Shown here in pieces: positions 26,701 to 41,700 of a DNA stretch of 64,000 nucleotides. The first letter of the stretch is position 1, and every line of letters starts with the position of its first letter. The stretch covers positions 126,132-190,131 of the forward strand of contig VXAZ01001843.1 in NCBI GenBank assembly GCA_013399875.1, read 5' to 3'. Both the position numbers and the translations under genes were made by a program. The notes under the pieces are model-generated. The model was given only the letters and a program-made list of their open reading frames with translations, made no database searches and was not told the origin of the DNA. Source of the stretch: Gymnorhina tibicen. Its lineage: Eukaryota > Chordata > Aves > Passeriformes > Artamidae.

Positions 26701-29700
26701 GACAAAACTTCCAAGTGATAGGTCCAATCTAGTAGCTTCCCGTTCCCATAAACACTGAAGCTGCATGGCTGAAGAGGGAAGACTCCAGCTTCTGTGCTGA
26801 ACACTCACCAGCTTGTTTTCTCCTGCAGACTTCAGTTTTTCCTGCAGTTTCATTGTAGTCTGACGGATTCGCTCGATTTCCGCCTGCTGTTTCAGGATGA
26901 GCTGCCTCTCCTTCCGAGCAGCCTTGTTCGCCTCCTGAAGACGCTTAATTTCTGCCTTTTAGGGATGAAAGATTCAGCGTAAGAACACTGACAGACCTCC
27001 TCTCTCAAGAACGCACCCAAAACTGCAGCAGTGCCCTTGCTGTGGGTTTGACGTGACTGCAATTACGTGATGAAGGAACTAGGCTGAACTTGAGTAGCAA
27101 AGAACTGAAGATCAGTTCATACTTCAGAGTCTCAATCGTGAGATCACAGATAGACAAGGACCCTTCAGAACAACGTGCTGACTATGACTGAAATGCAAAT
27201 AAAACTTACAGGTAAGAAATACTGCTGGTTCTCCATTCCAGTATTTACAGTGTCTGAAACATTTAATGGGTACACATGGCTTTCAACAGGACTTTCCCAG
27301 AGGGCATCCCTTACCTTTTCCTGCTGTAATCTCAGCAGCAGACCACGCTGCCTCTTTCGAATAGGAGGCATCTTATCATCCTCTCCCTTGTCTCGCAAAT
27401 GCCTGCAAATAGATTGGAAGAAAGAACAGAAGCATAAATAAAGTAATAAGTTTACTTTATAATAAAAAATAATAATAAAGTAATATGAAAAAAGTGCACA
27501 ACAGGTCTTTAAACTTTAAAGTGAAAAATCCTTGGCATGCTCTCTGGTGGAATATTTTGCACTGTTTGGTCAGACAAGCACAGTAAAAAGGCCAGTGCAG
27601 GTAGTAGGAGATCTCACAAGAATGGGCAGAAGCTCTGCAGAGGTAGCACACTCACCGCTTGAGAAACACAAAAGGAAGGACACTTGGCTCACTACCTAAT
27701 AATCCTTTGTCAAATCCACAGTAACAAGAAATTGTAAGAAAGTGTCTGCTGAACAACGGTACCCTCACGCTGAGAAAACTTTTGATTAAATCTGGCCACT
27801 GCTGTTTACTAGTATCAGTGGGTACTTAAGTGGACTCCAGGACAAAGCAGATCTTAGATTCTAAACAAATCACTAAGGACAAGATGTATCCAGATTCACA
27901 AAATGTGGCCTGAGTCAACTAAAATGACCTCAGATGCACATCAGGCAAAGAAAGGTCAAACTGTTTGACAGTTCTGTACCTTCCTGGATTAAGATGTGTA
28001 GAGTAACGGCTGGCAACTACCTTCTCTTACTGACAACAAACATCTGATCTACTGTTTCAGTGAAGTTCTCTCTTAATCAAACCACATTCAATGTAAATAT
28101 CAAAACACACTTATAAACTGGGTCCTGTTCTTTCCGAGTCCCAGTAACAATTGTACAGAATACTGACGTCAGAAGATTAGTTCAACCATTAATACTTAAA
28201 AAGGGAGAGGCAAGGTGGAAACAGAGCCTTGAAAAGGGAAGGGAATGGTCAGTCAGCAAGAACATATATTCAGAGCTGCCTTACTTTCTCTGGTGTTCCA
28301 GCCAAGCCAGTTCAGCCTTGGTCTTCTCCTTGAGAGCCTTCTCCCGGAGCCGGAGCAGTGAGGACTGATGAGCTGCTCGCATTTCCTCCTCTTTCATGTA
28401 CTGTCTTACCATCTCCATGGTAAACTTTGAGAAACTGTCCTGCCCCCCTGAGAACGGCATGCTTAGCTCCTAGAAGGAAAGACAAAGTTGGCATGATAAG
28501 ACAGAAACGCCAAGGCTTTTTTTTCATTACGAAGCGCATGTCTGTGTGGGTATATACACAGCTACACAAAAATAGGTGCAGGAAAGGAAGCTGTTTCTTC
28601 TCCAAGCTTTCTGCAGACCAGCTTTTTCTGCTCTGGGATGTGTGACAGTTTTGGGAGGTTCCCAATTCGGCCAGAGAGATGAGGCATCCTCTTGTATTTC
28701 CTAGCTGTGTGTTAGCATAGTTGGAGGACTTAATCCACCGGGCTTTTAAAACCTACCTCAAGTAGTCACTCCTCCTAAGCCACAAGGCAGAGGCCTGGAT
28801 GGACTGTTCCATAAGTCATCACACTTGTACAACAGTGACATATAGCATGATTCATACACCTCTCTGTTTTGAGATGCCCAGAGAACCACAGGGAGGAAAA
28901 GAACCCTCAGCTCTGCAAACACAGCTAAGAACAGCTCACTTGAAGCTTATCAGCTTAACCATGTAGTTAATGTAATTTAACTTAACTATGGCTGCCTGAT
29001 CTACCTTGATAGATGACAGAGCTGTTTTGTCTGGGGATACTTCCTCATCAGAATCGTCACGACTGCCCCGCTTCTTCTCCAGGTTATTTCTGCGATGGCT
29101 CTCAGAGGGCAGCAAAGACCGAAAAGATTTTTCTTCAATCTCATCCTCGGTCATGGACTCATCAAATTTCAGGGAATACTCTGTTGCAACAGAAGCGGAA
29201 TCTGAGGGAGAAATCAGGGAAGTGGCTTTACACTCAGGTATGCACCAGGAATGCAATTTTAGTCTGTCTCATCACAGTAAAGTTAGGGGGGTCAGAAAGA
29301 CAGGGAGATAACTAACGTAGAAAAATGGGTGTTTAGGAAAGAGGGATTTTGAGTTAGAGGACATATGTTATCCAGCTTCGAGAGACCTGACAGACTTGTG
29401 TACACAGGTATAAACACACCTGGAGTTGCTGAAACATTTGGTGTTGTGCCTGCAGGTCCAACAAGTGAGCATCTGGCTAAGCTAACATAGCAGAACCTCA
29501 AAGGTTCCTGTCTCACCGTGCCATCCTCTGTTACTCTTAAGAGACTACAATTCACCTGGGGTTCAGCTTTGGTCACACACATTCCCTCATTTATTTCAGA
29601 AATTCATTCTGAAACAGCACCACCCTCCCTTCCTCCCCCCTTACCACCTTCAGACTCATCACACACCAGCAGTGCAACCAACCTTTTTCGTCTGGCAGGG

Positions 29701-32700
29701 ACAAAACACTGTCACTGGGCAAGGAATCATCTGCAGCAGTCTGAGCCTGCTCTTCAATACTGCTGGTTGTCTTCTCACGACGGGAAAGCTTCTTCTCATT
29801 CTCCTTAGAAGATGGAACAGAAGGACTCTCCTGGCGGCTGCTGGTACTACTGTGTTATCGAGAGATGATTTTTTAAAAAATTACTTGGCACATTTCAAAA
29901 TACTTATATTACATCACTACTGTACACACCATGATTAACATCACAACAGTAAATAACATGCAGAGGGTTTGGTTTTGATTTTAAAATGCAGCTTGGCCAC
30001 TTTAAAATTCTGTGTTTCATCAAAATCCTGATTTTTATTTTCATTCTAGCTTAAAATCCACGTGGTTTGAAGGTATACACATCCTTCACCTGGCAGTGAG
30101 TAGTGATGACAACCCAATGCAAACAAATCTTCTTTCAGATTTTAAAAGAATGAGCAAGTTAGAAATTCTGTTTTCAAAGTTAGGAGAACTACAGAGGACA
30201 ACACTTTTCCAGTTCAAGATTGGAAAAGGGCTGTGAGAAACTTCATGGAACCTAACTAGATCAGGTAAGCGAACAGGACACAAAAAGCTTCTTACCTCTG
30301 ATCATGAACCTTTGATCTTGAGGACTCAGAGTAACTATCAAACATTGGTGAGTATGTCTGTTTCGAGTCCCCTGTCTCCTCTTTACCTTGTGATATGGCA
30401 CCAGACTCACATTTCCTGGAAATGAGAAGCATTTGGGATAAATCTGCATAGTCTTAAACACAGGAGTAATAGTTTTCATGAGTTTTCATCAGTTCACTAG
30501 AAGTACTAACAGCTAAAATTTCTGCTAAAAGATTTCTTAAAGCTTGAACTAGTTAAATCATCCCACAAAACATTTAGATCATCTTTTTCTACTCTTTTAT
30601 GTAGAGTTTCACAGAACCAGTTAATGTTGCCTTTGGTGTACACTATTAAGGGCACAAAGATGGAATCCAAGTTCCTTTTAAATGCTCACTCATTATGACA
30701 TCTTAAAATTTTCTGAAGGAATAGGTGAAGCAAAACCTAACAAATCTTACTTCCCCCTTCCCAAGATGTGAAACATGAAGCCAAACCTGTTTGTATCAGC
30801 TCGGGCCCTCAGCTGCTTCATGAACTCTGAGTGGTGCTGCCGCTGGTGGTCAAACAAGGTGGTGACCGGAGCAGCTGGGGCACTGACAGTGTCCGAGATC
30901 TGGGTCCGTGCTAGCTCTGTCATCTGAGAACAACAGAAAACATGGCAATACAGTGAGCTTATCAGCATCAAAATGCTTCTGCAAGAGAAAATAATCATTC
31001 TGGCAGGCAACTTAGTGATTTATAACAACAAGATGTGGGGTTACGATGGTTTGTAACTACATGTGCCACCTCTGGTTGTAGAGGTGCATACTGCTCTGCG
31101 AATACATATTCCTCCACACTCCATTCCTTTACACATAATAAATTACAGTGTACATTCGAAAATATTCCCAGCACACTGGTGACAGGTGTTTCCACTGCTG
31201 CATTCCAGTTAAAATAAATGGCTGTTCAACCGAGTACCTGGAGTCACTTGCGAGCAGAGATGGAAAAGCCACTCTGCTGACCCAGCATCAGTGACCAGGT
31301 CATCCCCATCAGCCTCTCTACTAGCACCTCTTATTGCTCAGACTTCAAACTTCAAGCAAGACTTGAAGAGATTAAAACCCTACACCAAATAAAAGCTGGC
31401 TCTGTTTCTTCTACATTGTTTCTTAAATGGTTTCTATCCGCTTCAGCTCTAAAAATTACAAATGTTTCCTTGTCTTTATCCAAGACTTCACCACCTACTC
31501 TCAATGACCAATACACTGCATCTATTTGAGGTGTCTGAGCTTTTCTGCTCCTTTAAGCCATTCTCGACTACTCAAAAATGATTTAAACTTCACATATTTG
31601 GCAGAGGCCAGAACAAGTACATCAGTATTATTCTACAGTTCCATTACTCATCATAAAACCAGCCTTGGTGAGCACCAACATGTGCACGAGCTGTGAAGAA
31701 ACAGTTCTGTTCACACTTATCAGCCTTTTGCACTCCATCCCATAACACTGACCCACAGTCACTGTGATCTCTAAACTGTGATGGAATAAGAGCGTTTCTT
31801 GGTTACTGCGTTCCTTATTCATGTGTGAAGCAGCTGCTATGTAGTGGGAACAAGAAGTATAAGAACTGATAAACTGATATAAAACCCTGAAAACTAATAA
31901 ATATTCTGTATAGCACAAGAACAAAGAGAGATTCAAAAAGAGGAAACTTAAAACTCTGTACCAAGTCAAGAGCTGAAGATCCTCCCCTCTCCTTTTTTTT
32001 AAAATTTATTTGTTGTTCTTCTACCTTCAGCAGTAAGCATAACTGCAATTCTCTCATTTTCTAATTTAATTTGCATATGAAACAGATACAGGATCAATCC
32101 CCGATGGAGAGCAACTCTTACAAACTAAAGATGCTGTGTTCACTGTCATCAATCTACCCTGGAAGAACAAACTTCTTAACAGTTCATTAAGTGGAACATC
32201 ATAAGAATATGGAACAGGGATTTAAGGCTGCTGATTGCCTTCTAAGTAACGATGCCAGAGCCTTTGAAGTCCTATCATTTGTCATGTTATGAAAGTGAGG
32301 AAGTTGTACCAAGAATGACACCAAACAGAAAATAACTTAAAAGCCGAAAAGTATTCACAGTAATACTGAAATTAAAATAGCTTTTCTCTTTCCCTAGGGG
32401 CTCACCTCACGGAGCTGGTGAGTTGCATCTGTGGTGAGCAGTGCAGGTTCTGCCTGCTTGGCTGCAGCCTTGCACGGGGGCTCCTGTCCAGCCTCCTGCC
32501 GTGACTGGACCAGCTGCTGCAGTGACTCTGCATGGACCTATGCAGAACACACAGGCAGTTCAGCTCTTCAAAATGTTCTGGTACAGTAACTACAGATTTA
32601 TTTCTCAAAATCTGGCAGAAAAAAGTTTGAAATAGGCCCTCGGGAGTTTCTTTTAGCTATTTTAAACCCTTTTGGCACTTTCATATGTTCACAGCTTCAA

Positions 32701-35700
32701 ATAAGAATACCTGTAGGCTTGGAATTACTTACAGCATTTTGCCTCTTACACACTCCACATTTTTGAAGGGCCGCCTTACCTGAGCTGCCTTCTGCCTTGC
32801 CTCTTCTAGTTGTCTCTGACTTTCTAAAGCTTCTTGCTCAGCCTTGAGTTTCCAAAGAGCCAAGTCCCGTTCATGGCGCTGCTGTTGTGCCTACAGATCA
32901 GGAAAACAAGTTTTAACCATGCAAGTTAAATACAAAGACCTGATTTGCCTTAGCCACTGGTTGCAAACTACCTCTGAAAGATCTGGATCTATTCTGCTGG
33001 GGGTGTCTCTTCTGTTGAAACAAAATTTTTAACCTACTGACCCTCTTCCTTTTTAAGGCAATGCACATTCTCCATACTCTTCCACCCCAGTGCAGAAAGG
33101 AGTTTAGGAGATCAATTAACTCAACAAACTAGAATAAACAATCTCATCAACATAAGGAAACTTCATCCAAAAATACTGGTTTTGTGGAATAAAACAAATT
33201 ATCCAACCCAAACAACTACACTGCGTGGCACTGGAACCCAACATCAATCCCAGTAAACAATCATGCCTTTATCTGTCTGAGCAACATAACCAAAACAGCG
33301 ATTCCAGCTAATGATATATTAATGACACATATTCCAGAGTAGCTACTTCCTTACAATAAGAAAGATAACAAACGTTAATCCTGAAAAATGGGCATTATCA
33401 GAGATGCCCCATCATGCCCATTACGATTTCTCTGCACTACTAACAAAGCTTAACTTGCCCTAACTTGATTAATTTTCTTGCAAACAAACAATAAAAGAAA
33501 AGAAGAGAAAGGTTAAGACAAAGAAGTATTTTCCCATTACCTTCAGAATCTGAGCCAAAGAAACGCTCTCCTGCTGGGCAAGGGAAATGCCTCGCACTCG
33601 CTCCAGATCCGAGAGCTGCCGCACGGACTCCTCGATGGCGCTGAGGTAGTTGAGCTCTGCTGACAAGCGGTGCTGCAGCCCCGCGGGGGAGAAGCGCATA
33701 CAGCCTGCGGGACAGCACACCCCGCTCAGCCGCGCAGCCTGCAGCGTCCCACGCCAAACACGAGCGGGAAAACGCTGCGGCCGCTCTGGCACAGCGTGGC
33801 TTTTACAGAAACTCACCGCTTGCTGAGGCCGCTCCTGCTGCAGACCTGCTGGCTCCCAGGCCCACGTCCGGGAAGGCTACGTTTGGCTTCAGCCCTGGGG
33901 CTGGACCTCCAGAAAAGCCAGCAGGTGATTTGACTCTTTCTGCTGTATTGCCTGCAGAATCAAACTGCAGCACTTTTTGGGAGCCGGGAGATGGGGAAGA
34001 ATTTGGTGTCTTCTGGGGTCTTCCCTTGTCTGAGAAACTGACAGTGAAACAAAAAGCGAAAGGAGTCAATATTCTCCTAGCGCAGCCATTTGATAAAACA
34101 ATAAAGCGATAACCTTGTTCTTCCATTCCCACACACAAACAGATCCATGCAAAGGGCGCAGTCTGTTACGGTGTGCACAGGCCCAGTCTGTCTTCAGGAA
34201 ATGGCCTCACGAGATGGGTTTTGTCCCTAATTCTCAGTTCAGAGTTAAGTTTCCAGAGCACTCTATTTTCCCCCAAGTATTACGCCTAGTTAGTGCACAC
34301 ACACACACACACACTCTTAAAAAAGAAGTAACACAGTATCTTCATGTTCTATATGACCAGACAATGCCTCCTGTTAGGAGCCTGGTACGAGAAAGTCAGG
34401 ATACAATCACCTGCACGTAAATTTTAAAAAGTGAACAGTTTTACTATCAGCACATGGATAGCTGATATCAGCATGATATCAGCAACTGATTGTGACAAGC
34501 CACTGCCCTGAGTCTTGATGTCTCTCCTAAAATGGAAAGGAAACCAAAACTTGACTTCAACAATTCATATGGTAACACTTCTTGAGAGAAGACATTTCTG
34601 TTTTAAACGGAGAAAATAATACAGATGCTTCTTAAATTTACTATTCCAATTTTATTAAGCTGAAGAGGCTGTTTAAATCCTTTGGGAAGACATTCTGCTT
34701 TACTTGGCACATCTTAGGATGTCAAAGGACCTTTCAAACCCAATACTGGATGTCAGGAACAGTCACCAATAGAAACCAATACCTCAGAACTGCTCTAAAC
34801 CGATACAGAATGAGAGATCATTCATATTATTTGATACTTTTAGGAAAAAACTGCAGTGAAAACTGAGTGTTTCATAACCACCTTTGTTGGACAATTAGCA
34901 GAAAAACTGCATTTTTAGCAAGACAAAAAGAGGCTGCAACTGAAAACTTCTGTTTCTTTCTTTTTTTAATACACTCTTTGCCAAGGATGGCTTCATCTCT
35001 CAAAAAGCATCGACTCACAGAGCTGGATAGGCTTTGTGAGTATTAGCTGAACACAAGAACAGCCAAAATTGTCTATACCTACTGAAAAAAGAAAGGTGAC
35101 TGCACAGGCTGAATAAACCCTGACACACTTCTAACAGACCTTTTCTAGAAGAGGGAAACAAAAACTGTATTTCAATGCTTAAGGAACTGAACATGACAGG
35201 ACACCAGGTTTCATACTTCAAATACAGGGAAAAAATGTTTTCTGCACGCACATCCTACTAACATTTGACCATTTCTGTTACTTCCCTTTTGCATTTCCAA
35301 AGACACAGCCAATACCACCACCAAGCACCATTACATTTGCATAAACTCTTACAGCATTCCTGTTACCTCATCAGGGAGTGTCCAGACAAGTTTTCCAGTG
35401 TGCTGTCTGTATCTGGGTTCTGCTCATGCTCTTTACTAGAAATTCTGCTACTCGGTAAGGATTTCTTAGCCTGTTGGGATCCCCACTCTAATTCAGACAG
35501 TATTTTATCTTCTTCCACAGAAAAGTGGTGAGAACTTCCATTGAAAGAGTCCAACCCTAAGAAGCAACAACAATGTCAAAAGTTTGTTTGGTTCTACATG
35601 TTTACCATCAAAAGCCCCAAAACAATTAATTGAGAAGTTTTTCCCAATTAAAGAAGCCTTTGAGTCAGAAGTCTACAGATCCAACAAGCCAGAAATGTAG

Positions 35701-38700
35701 AATTGGTGATGAAGTTCTCTTCTGTATATTGTGTTCACTGCCAAAACTGTCACTCAGCTTTCACTTCAGCACACTATCAGTTTAAATGAAGAAAATACAT
35801 ATTTGATTCTTTACTACTGATAATCAGAATACAGCCTAGTTTTTGGGGGGAAAGGTAAAGAATTTTGAAAAAATAGGAAGAGAAAAAATTTAGAATGCCC
35901 AATCCTATTTTTGTCATGTTTCTATTGGGTTAAAACCTAGCTTTTTTAATCCATTGCTTATATACTATGAGTGCACCGAGCCTCAAGTTTCATCGTGCTT
36001 TTGTAACGTACAGTTTACCACAGAAAGTAATGTATTTATTAATTTGTGCACTTATGAAAACTAACTGTGATCCAAAGACAAAGCATTCAAACAAATTTGC
36101 TGTCACCTTCACAAACACAGCTATAACTCAGAAGCCTTTTGGCATTTTCTCAGTACAGAAACCAAGAATAGCTCCCACACAATGTTAAAATTAACTGATT
36201 TATTAGAAGGCTGGTTTAGGAAAGGAAACTTTTCAATGCTGTTAACAGCCTCTTGCTTATTTAACTTTAAATTACTGTATTTTAAGGTCAGGGAATAACC
36301 AGAGTCAAAAAGAATCTAAGAAGGAATCACTGGAGGAATAAATCAATCATTCTATCAGTATTAGATTGCAGTTCTCAGATATGTAGGACTGCAATTTTCC
36401 CAACAAGAAAAGCCTAAAGCTTCCTTCATAAAAAAGGATACTCTAGAGCCAAGTGTTGCACTTACGTTCCTTTTTCCCCCTCTTTTTAGAGGAAGCAGAC
36501 GAGCGGGAAGACGCTGCAGAGCGGGGTCCGGACGAGTGCTGAGAACCAAGCTCCGCGGATCGAGGCTCAAGGGGAGACTTCCTACTTGGAAGTTCTTCCT
36601 GAATGCTTGAATTACTGCTGCCAGCAACACTAAAAAGGAGCACATTGACAGGGACTGAGCACTTCCAGCTCCCACGCTACACTGTGCACAAGGAAACTAC
36701 CACACTTTGAATTAAGAGACAGAGGACTGCACTAATCAGCCCACTGAGAAAAGCAGTGATTTTGAGATTAAAAGCTATGACAGCTAAGACATTGGGAAGT
36801 TTGATATGATACCGAACATATTGAAACGTGCTTCCAGTAATAACAAAAACTAAAAGATGGACAACGACCATCCTCTCCAATTTCAACTCTTAAGAACTCT
36901 TTGACTCCACACTTGAACAACATAAGAATGACTCAAAATGTGACTGCATTTCAGATAATCTCTGGGCATACAGGTATCAACTGCCAGAAATACGAGCAAT
37001 TTTCAATAAAGGATTACAAAAGACTTGCAAAAAAGAGATGCCAATGCATCAGACACTAAATATACCAACAGAAGAAAAAAGTTTTAATCAGAAAGAAACC
37101 ATTTTTTGCAGCCAACACTTTCAGTGTGCCAAGTGCCTTTTAACTTCTTTTCTTCTGAGGTTAAGTATCACTGGTACAAACACACTTGTGGCCTCCCCCA
37201 AGGTGCCCAAAAGATATAAATATAGCTTGTTACACAAAAGGGGGGTCTTAGAAAATTCAGGAAGCCATGCAGTAGACACAGAGAGTCTAGGATCTACAGT
37301 CTTCAAATTTTAATCTGAACAAAAGCTTTTAAAAGTTCTTACAGGCAGTTTATGTAACCATTACTAAGTAAGCACTGACAAATGCTTACTGAAAGCAATT
37401 ACAGATTTTATACTGAATTTTGAAGTACTGAAGGCATTTTAAGACTTTCAAATAGCTTTTCCATTTTTTCTAAATTACAAGACTACCCAATTGAGCATTA
37501 CTGCAGCCACACAAGTCAGAGAACTAATTTTCACTGGACTACAAAGGGTAAGAATCTTGTCTAAAGCTACCTGTCCAGGCTAAAGAACAGCAAAAATTAG
37601 GGAGCAGGAATACTAGACTCCATCTTAACTATGCTGGCTGCTATACTAACTGCAAGGTCCTAAGAAAGTACTTCATCACTTTGACTAGTATAGTATGGCA
37701 CAGCAGGAACGATATCCAGAATATTATGAAATAAATTTTGTATTAACTGTTTTCTCTTGCATTCTGCACTGTTATTTTTCTAGGAAGTCTAACGCAGTTA
37801 CCTGAGGTCACGTGAGATCTTTCTGTCTGTTAAAGTGCTACTTCCCTGCGATGAGACAAAATCATCTTCGTAAGAAGCCACGCTCTCCGGGGGGCTCATG
37901 GCAGGGAGCAAAGGGCGCAGAAGGGCAGAGCCTCCGTTCAGCCTTTCTTCAAACACTGAAGTGTGCAGAAAGAAGGGAGAGGACAAAAACTATAACAAAT
38001 GCAAACATGCATCAAACAGGTAATAAAACTGCAGGATTTAAAATGCTCCCAACCATGAGCTACAATGACTTCCTTTCAAACACAGAATCATCAGGAGAAC
38101 AGCAGTACAGCCATCCCATGGCAGTTTTAATACAACATAACAAGCACAGTCTTCCTCTTTTTGTAAATTATTGAATGCTTTACTTCATTAACATACTCCA
38201 GCCAAAACATTCTAACATTCTTGAAGAGCACACTGCTTTAGAGTAAAGCCATCTGCAGAAAATTTCATGCAATCATCTTTAAAGAAAATAATATGAAGGT
38301 AAAAAGAATCGAGAAAAACCACAAGACAAAAATCAACTTCTCAGAAAACGTTCCTCCTCAGAATGAGGAGCTCCAGGCCAGAGACAAAGTACTCATAAAA
38401 TGAGGAATAAATTTGTACAAAAAATGAAAATGGAAGAAAGCATCCTGCATGAAACAGCTGTAAATCATGTCTCACAGAGATTCACGTTTGAGACCTCTGA
38501 AAGCACATTCCTCAACCGTGAAGTATAAAGTGTATGGAGCAGTAAGACTGGGAAAAGAGCAATTCACAAGAAATGTTTCCATTTTTACCTTTTCCATGAA
38601 GCTGATAATTTTTTGCGAAGATGTTGATGACACTGTGGGGACTTCCCTTTGCCAGTTCCTCCCAGGGCCCCTTGCTGTGAGTGTCACTTGTCTGTGTGAA

Positions 38701-41700
38701 AAGTGGCGAGTACCTCTCAGCTGCTTTCTGAAACTCCTTTATGGGCTCAAAAGCATTTCTCTCCCGAACGCAGAAATCCTTCTCTTTTAATGTCTCCAGC
38801 ATCTTCAGTGGCAGCTGCTTGTGCTGGCCTCCTTCCTCTTCCGAGAGGTTTCCATCACTCAGGAGAGGCCCTTCGCTGATGGAGTCGATGCTGGACTCAC
38901 GAGGAGTAACGGCTTTGTTCAGAGGATACGCCTGGCTCTCACGCCCCGGGGACTCCGTCTGTCTCTTGGATAAATGTCCCAGGATCCCCTCATGCCTGTT
39001 AGCAGCAGGAGACCTCAACCCAAGGCTGACTACATCAGTAAGAGGCCTGATGGTCTCAGGGAGCTTTTTAAACTCACTAAGGTTGCCTGCCCCAGGAAGG
39101 TTGTCATCAAAGGCTGTATGAGACACGCAGGCACCCAACATCCTTTGAATTCTGGCTGAAAAAGTATTTTCATTTTCCTCTCTCACAGGAGGACTCACAG
39201 CCTTTGCCCACCGTCCATCATCCTGGTTTCCTTGCATCAATTCTGAGTTCCACAAGGTACCATAGTTGATACCAGCGCCAGCCAACTTCTTGGCCTCGGT
39301 TTCAATTCTGTTAGAAAGGGAAGCAGCTGTAGCTTTCAAAGCTTCAAGGCGATCTAGTTTGCTCTTATACTGGCTGGCAGTAGGTTTCACTAAGAGGTTT
39401 TCCTGTGCAGCAGATGAATTCAGGTACGACTGAGGCACCAGGGACCCCACAGGGGCAGAATGGCTCCTCCTGCCCGCCAACATCGCGTCACACTCTTTTG
39501 ACAGAAGGTCCATCTGCTCCAGACTCCAGTGTTGAGAACAAGGGCCTCCACTTGAGCCCAAGAGAGCTTGTGGGTGGGGGAGCTGGACTCTTGGGCTCAA
39601 CCTGTCTGGCTGTACCCATGGAGGCTCCATCAAATCGCTCCTGAAATGAAAAGTCAGCATTTACGTTGATGACTTACACAAGTACTGATATCTTAGATTA
39701 GAGCATCATTGCCACAAATCTAATTTCAGGACAAAATACTTTTTGGTGGAATCAGAGGGGCAGGGAATGGGACAGTAAACAGATACAGAATGTTACTTAG
39801 TAAAAAAAACCAACAAACCAAACAACACAGCTCCTCCCAAATCTGAAATGCCATTTATGGTGTACTCTTTGTTTCAGGGTTTTCAAGCTGAGGCTTCAGG
39901 GCGTAACAAGATGAGGTTTTCACCATCAGCAGTAAGTCTTTTCCAAAAGCTTCCTGACTTCAAAAGGGAGAAATTTTTTTTTTTGCCTTATCACTCGCCC
40001 ATGTCCAGAATACTAGAACTCCTCAAAAGTCTCCCAAAAAAACTTTTACTCTGGTTACTATGAGGGTCTCTGAATACCTCATGCAGTCTCCTCTACAATT
40101 AGCAATTACATTTTTTCTTTATGATGTTACACTAACAATATTTACTGTATGGTTTAGCAGTTTATTCTACACACAGTAGTACGTGGCATTTCCAGAAGGA
40201 GAACAGGTCTCCCTGAGTTTACTAAGTCAGAGTACAGATACTGAGGCAAGTATATATTTAAGAAGCAGACATTCGTTATGTGGTTAAGATGAAGACACCT
40301 GCACAACAGGGATATTAAGGACATCCAAGAAACTTCAGGATTTTTAGTTCCTTACATCTAAGTGTTTGGTTAGGCACCTTGACTTGCAGTAAGAAAACTT
40401 TGATAATACACTGAACGATTAAAAATTGGGAAAGCAGCATGAAAAAGAAATAGAGAAAGGCTTGTTCCAAGCAGAAGCAGACGTTTTTGGTACTTTATAG
40501 AGAGTAACTGATGGCTGAATCCAAGACAATAGATTAAACAGCAACACCAAGCAAATCAAGTAAGAAAAATCAACAGATATATTCACACAATCAGCTCCTC
40601 TTGCCCAATGGCAATGGCAGAGGAAATAAGAGTGTCCCAATACGAAATAAACATCCCACTGATGTCCACAAAACATTAGCAGCAACCAACATTCACTTTA
40701 CTCATTTACACACTCGCAAACCAGCCACAGCCAAAATTTTCATATGGTTTCCTGCATCAGCTTCCTCTTTACTGCAAGGAAAACGCTGTAATTGCTGTAA
40801 ACACAATTACTCTCACTGGAACATGAACTCAAGAGCCAAGTCTATTCTCACTTCTCAGAGATGAAAGCAAGAGCACCTTCCTCTCTCCCCCAAGGCCCCA
40901 TTTGCTCACCTCAGGAGCGGCTGCTGCGGTTCCGAAAGGGACATGTCACTGCTGGAAGATGCACTTGGAGGACGCTCCTGAGCCTTGTTTTCTTTGTCAG
41001 ATTCCCCAGATGGTTGATAGCCAGGTCTGGGCTAGAGATGAAGACAACCAGAAAAACGCATTTTCAAAAGTGTGTCGGAGTTTAGGAGCTCTTGCCTCAT
41101 TACAATTGAAAAGGCTAATATCCAGAATTCAGCTTCTATTTAAAATAGAAAGATGATTTTCAGTCAACTTTCTAGTAGGCCTTGCTGTGCCAAAGAGAAG
41201 CCACTAGCAAAGAGGCTGCAATTGAAATCATTATGTTCAAGCAAAGCTACACATTTTGTTCTTTTTTCTTAACTGATAACCACCAGACCAGCGCAAGTCA
41301 CAACCTCCCTAAACATACCACCTCCTATTCCTGCAAACAACTGCAAGACATTGAGTGAATCAATCTGTACCTGCGTTTCCTGCACCGTAGGCAGCTGAGG
41401 TGGCTCTTCTAACAGCGTTCGTTCCAGCAAGAGTTTGGAATAGGTTTCCTGTAACCGTTTGGCTGCTGAAGGCTCAGGAGGAGGCACATTCTTCACTTTA
41501 GTAACAGCCTCCTTCTGCTTTCTGTAGAGCTCTTGGAGCCTTTTGTTCTTCTGTTCTGTTGCCTCCTTTTGTGCTTTCTTCTCCTCATTCTGCTTCTTCT
41601 TCCTCTCCTCTTGCTGCCTGATGATGTACTGACGAACCTCATCGCTGTCATAGTGGCGTTTCTTAGAGATCACCTGAGGCTCCTCACTGGCAGCTACCTT

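Noticed and set aside
33440..33757. 105-codon minus-strand frame over exon 16
   Set aside because: Out of frame with CEP350; open because of high local GC.
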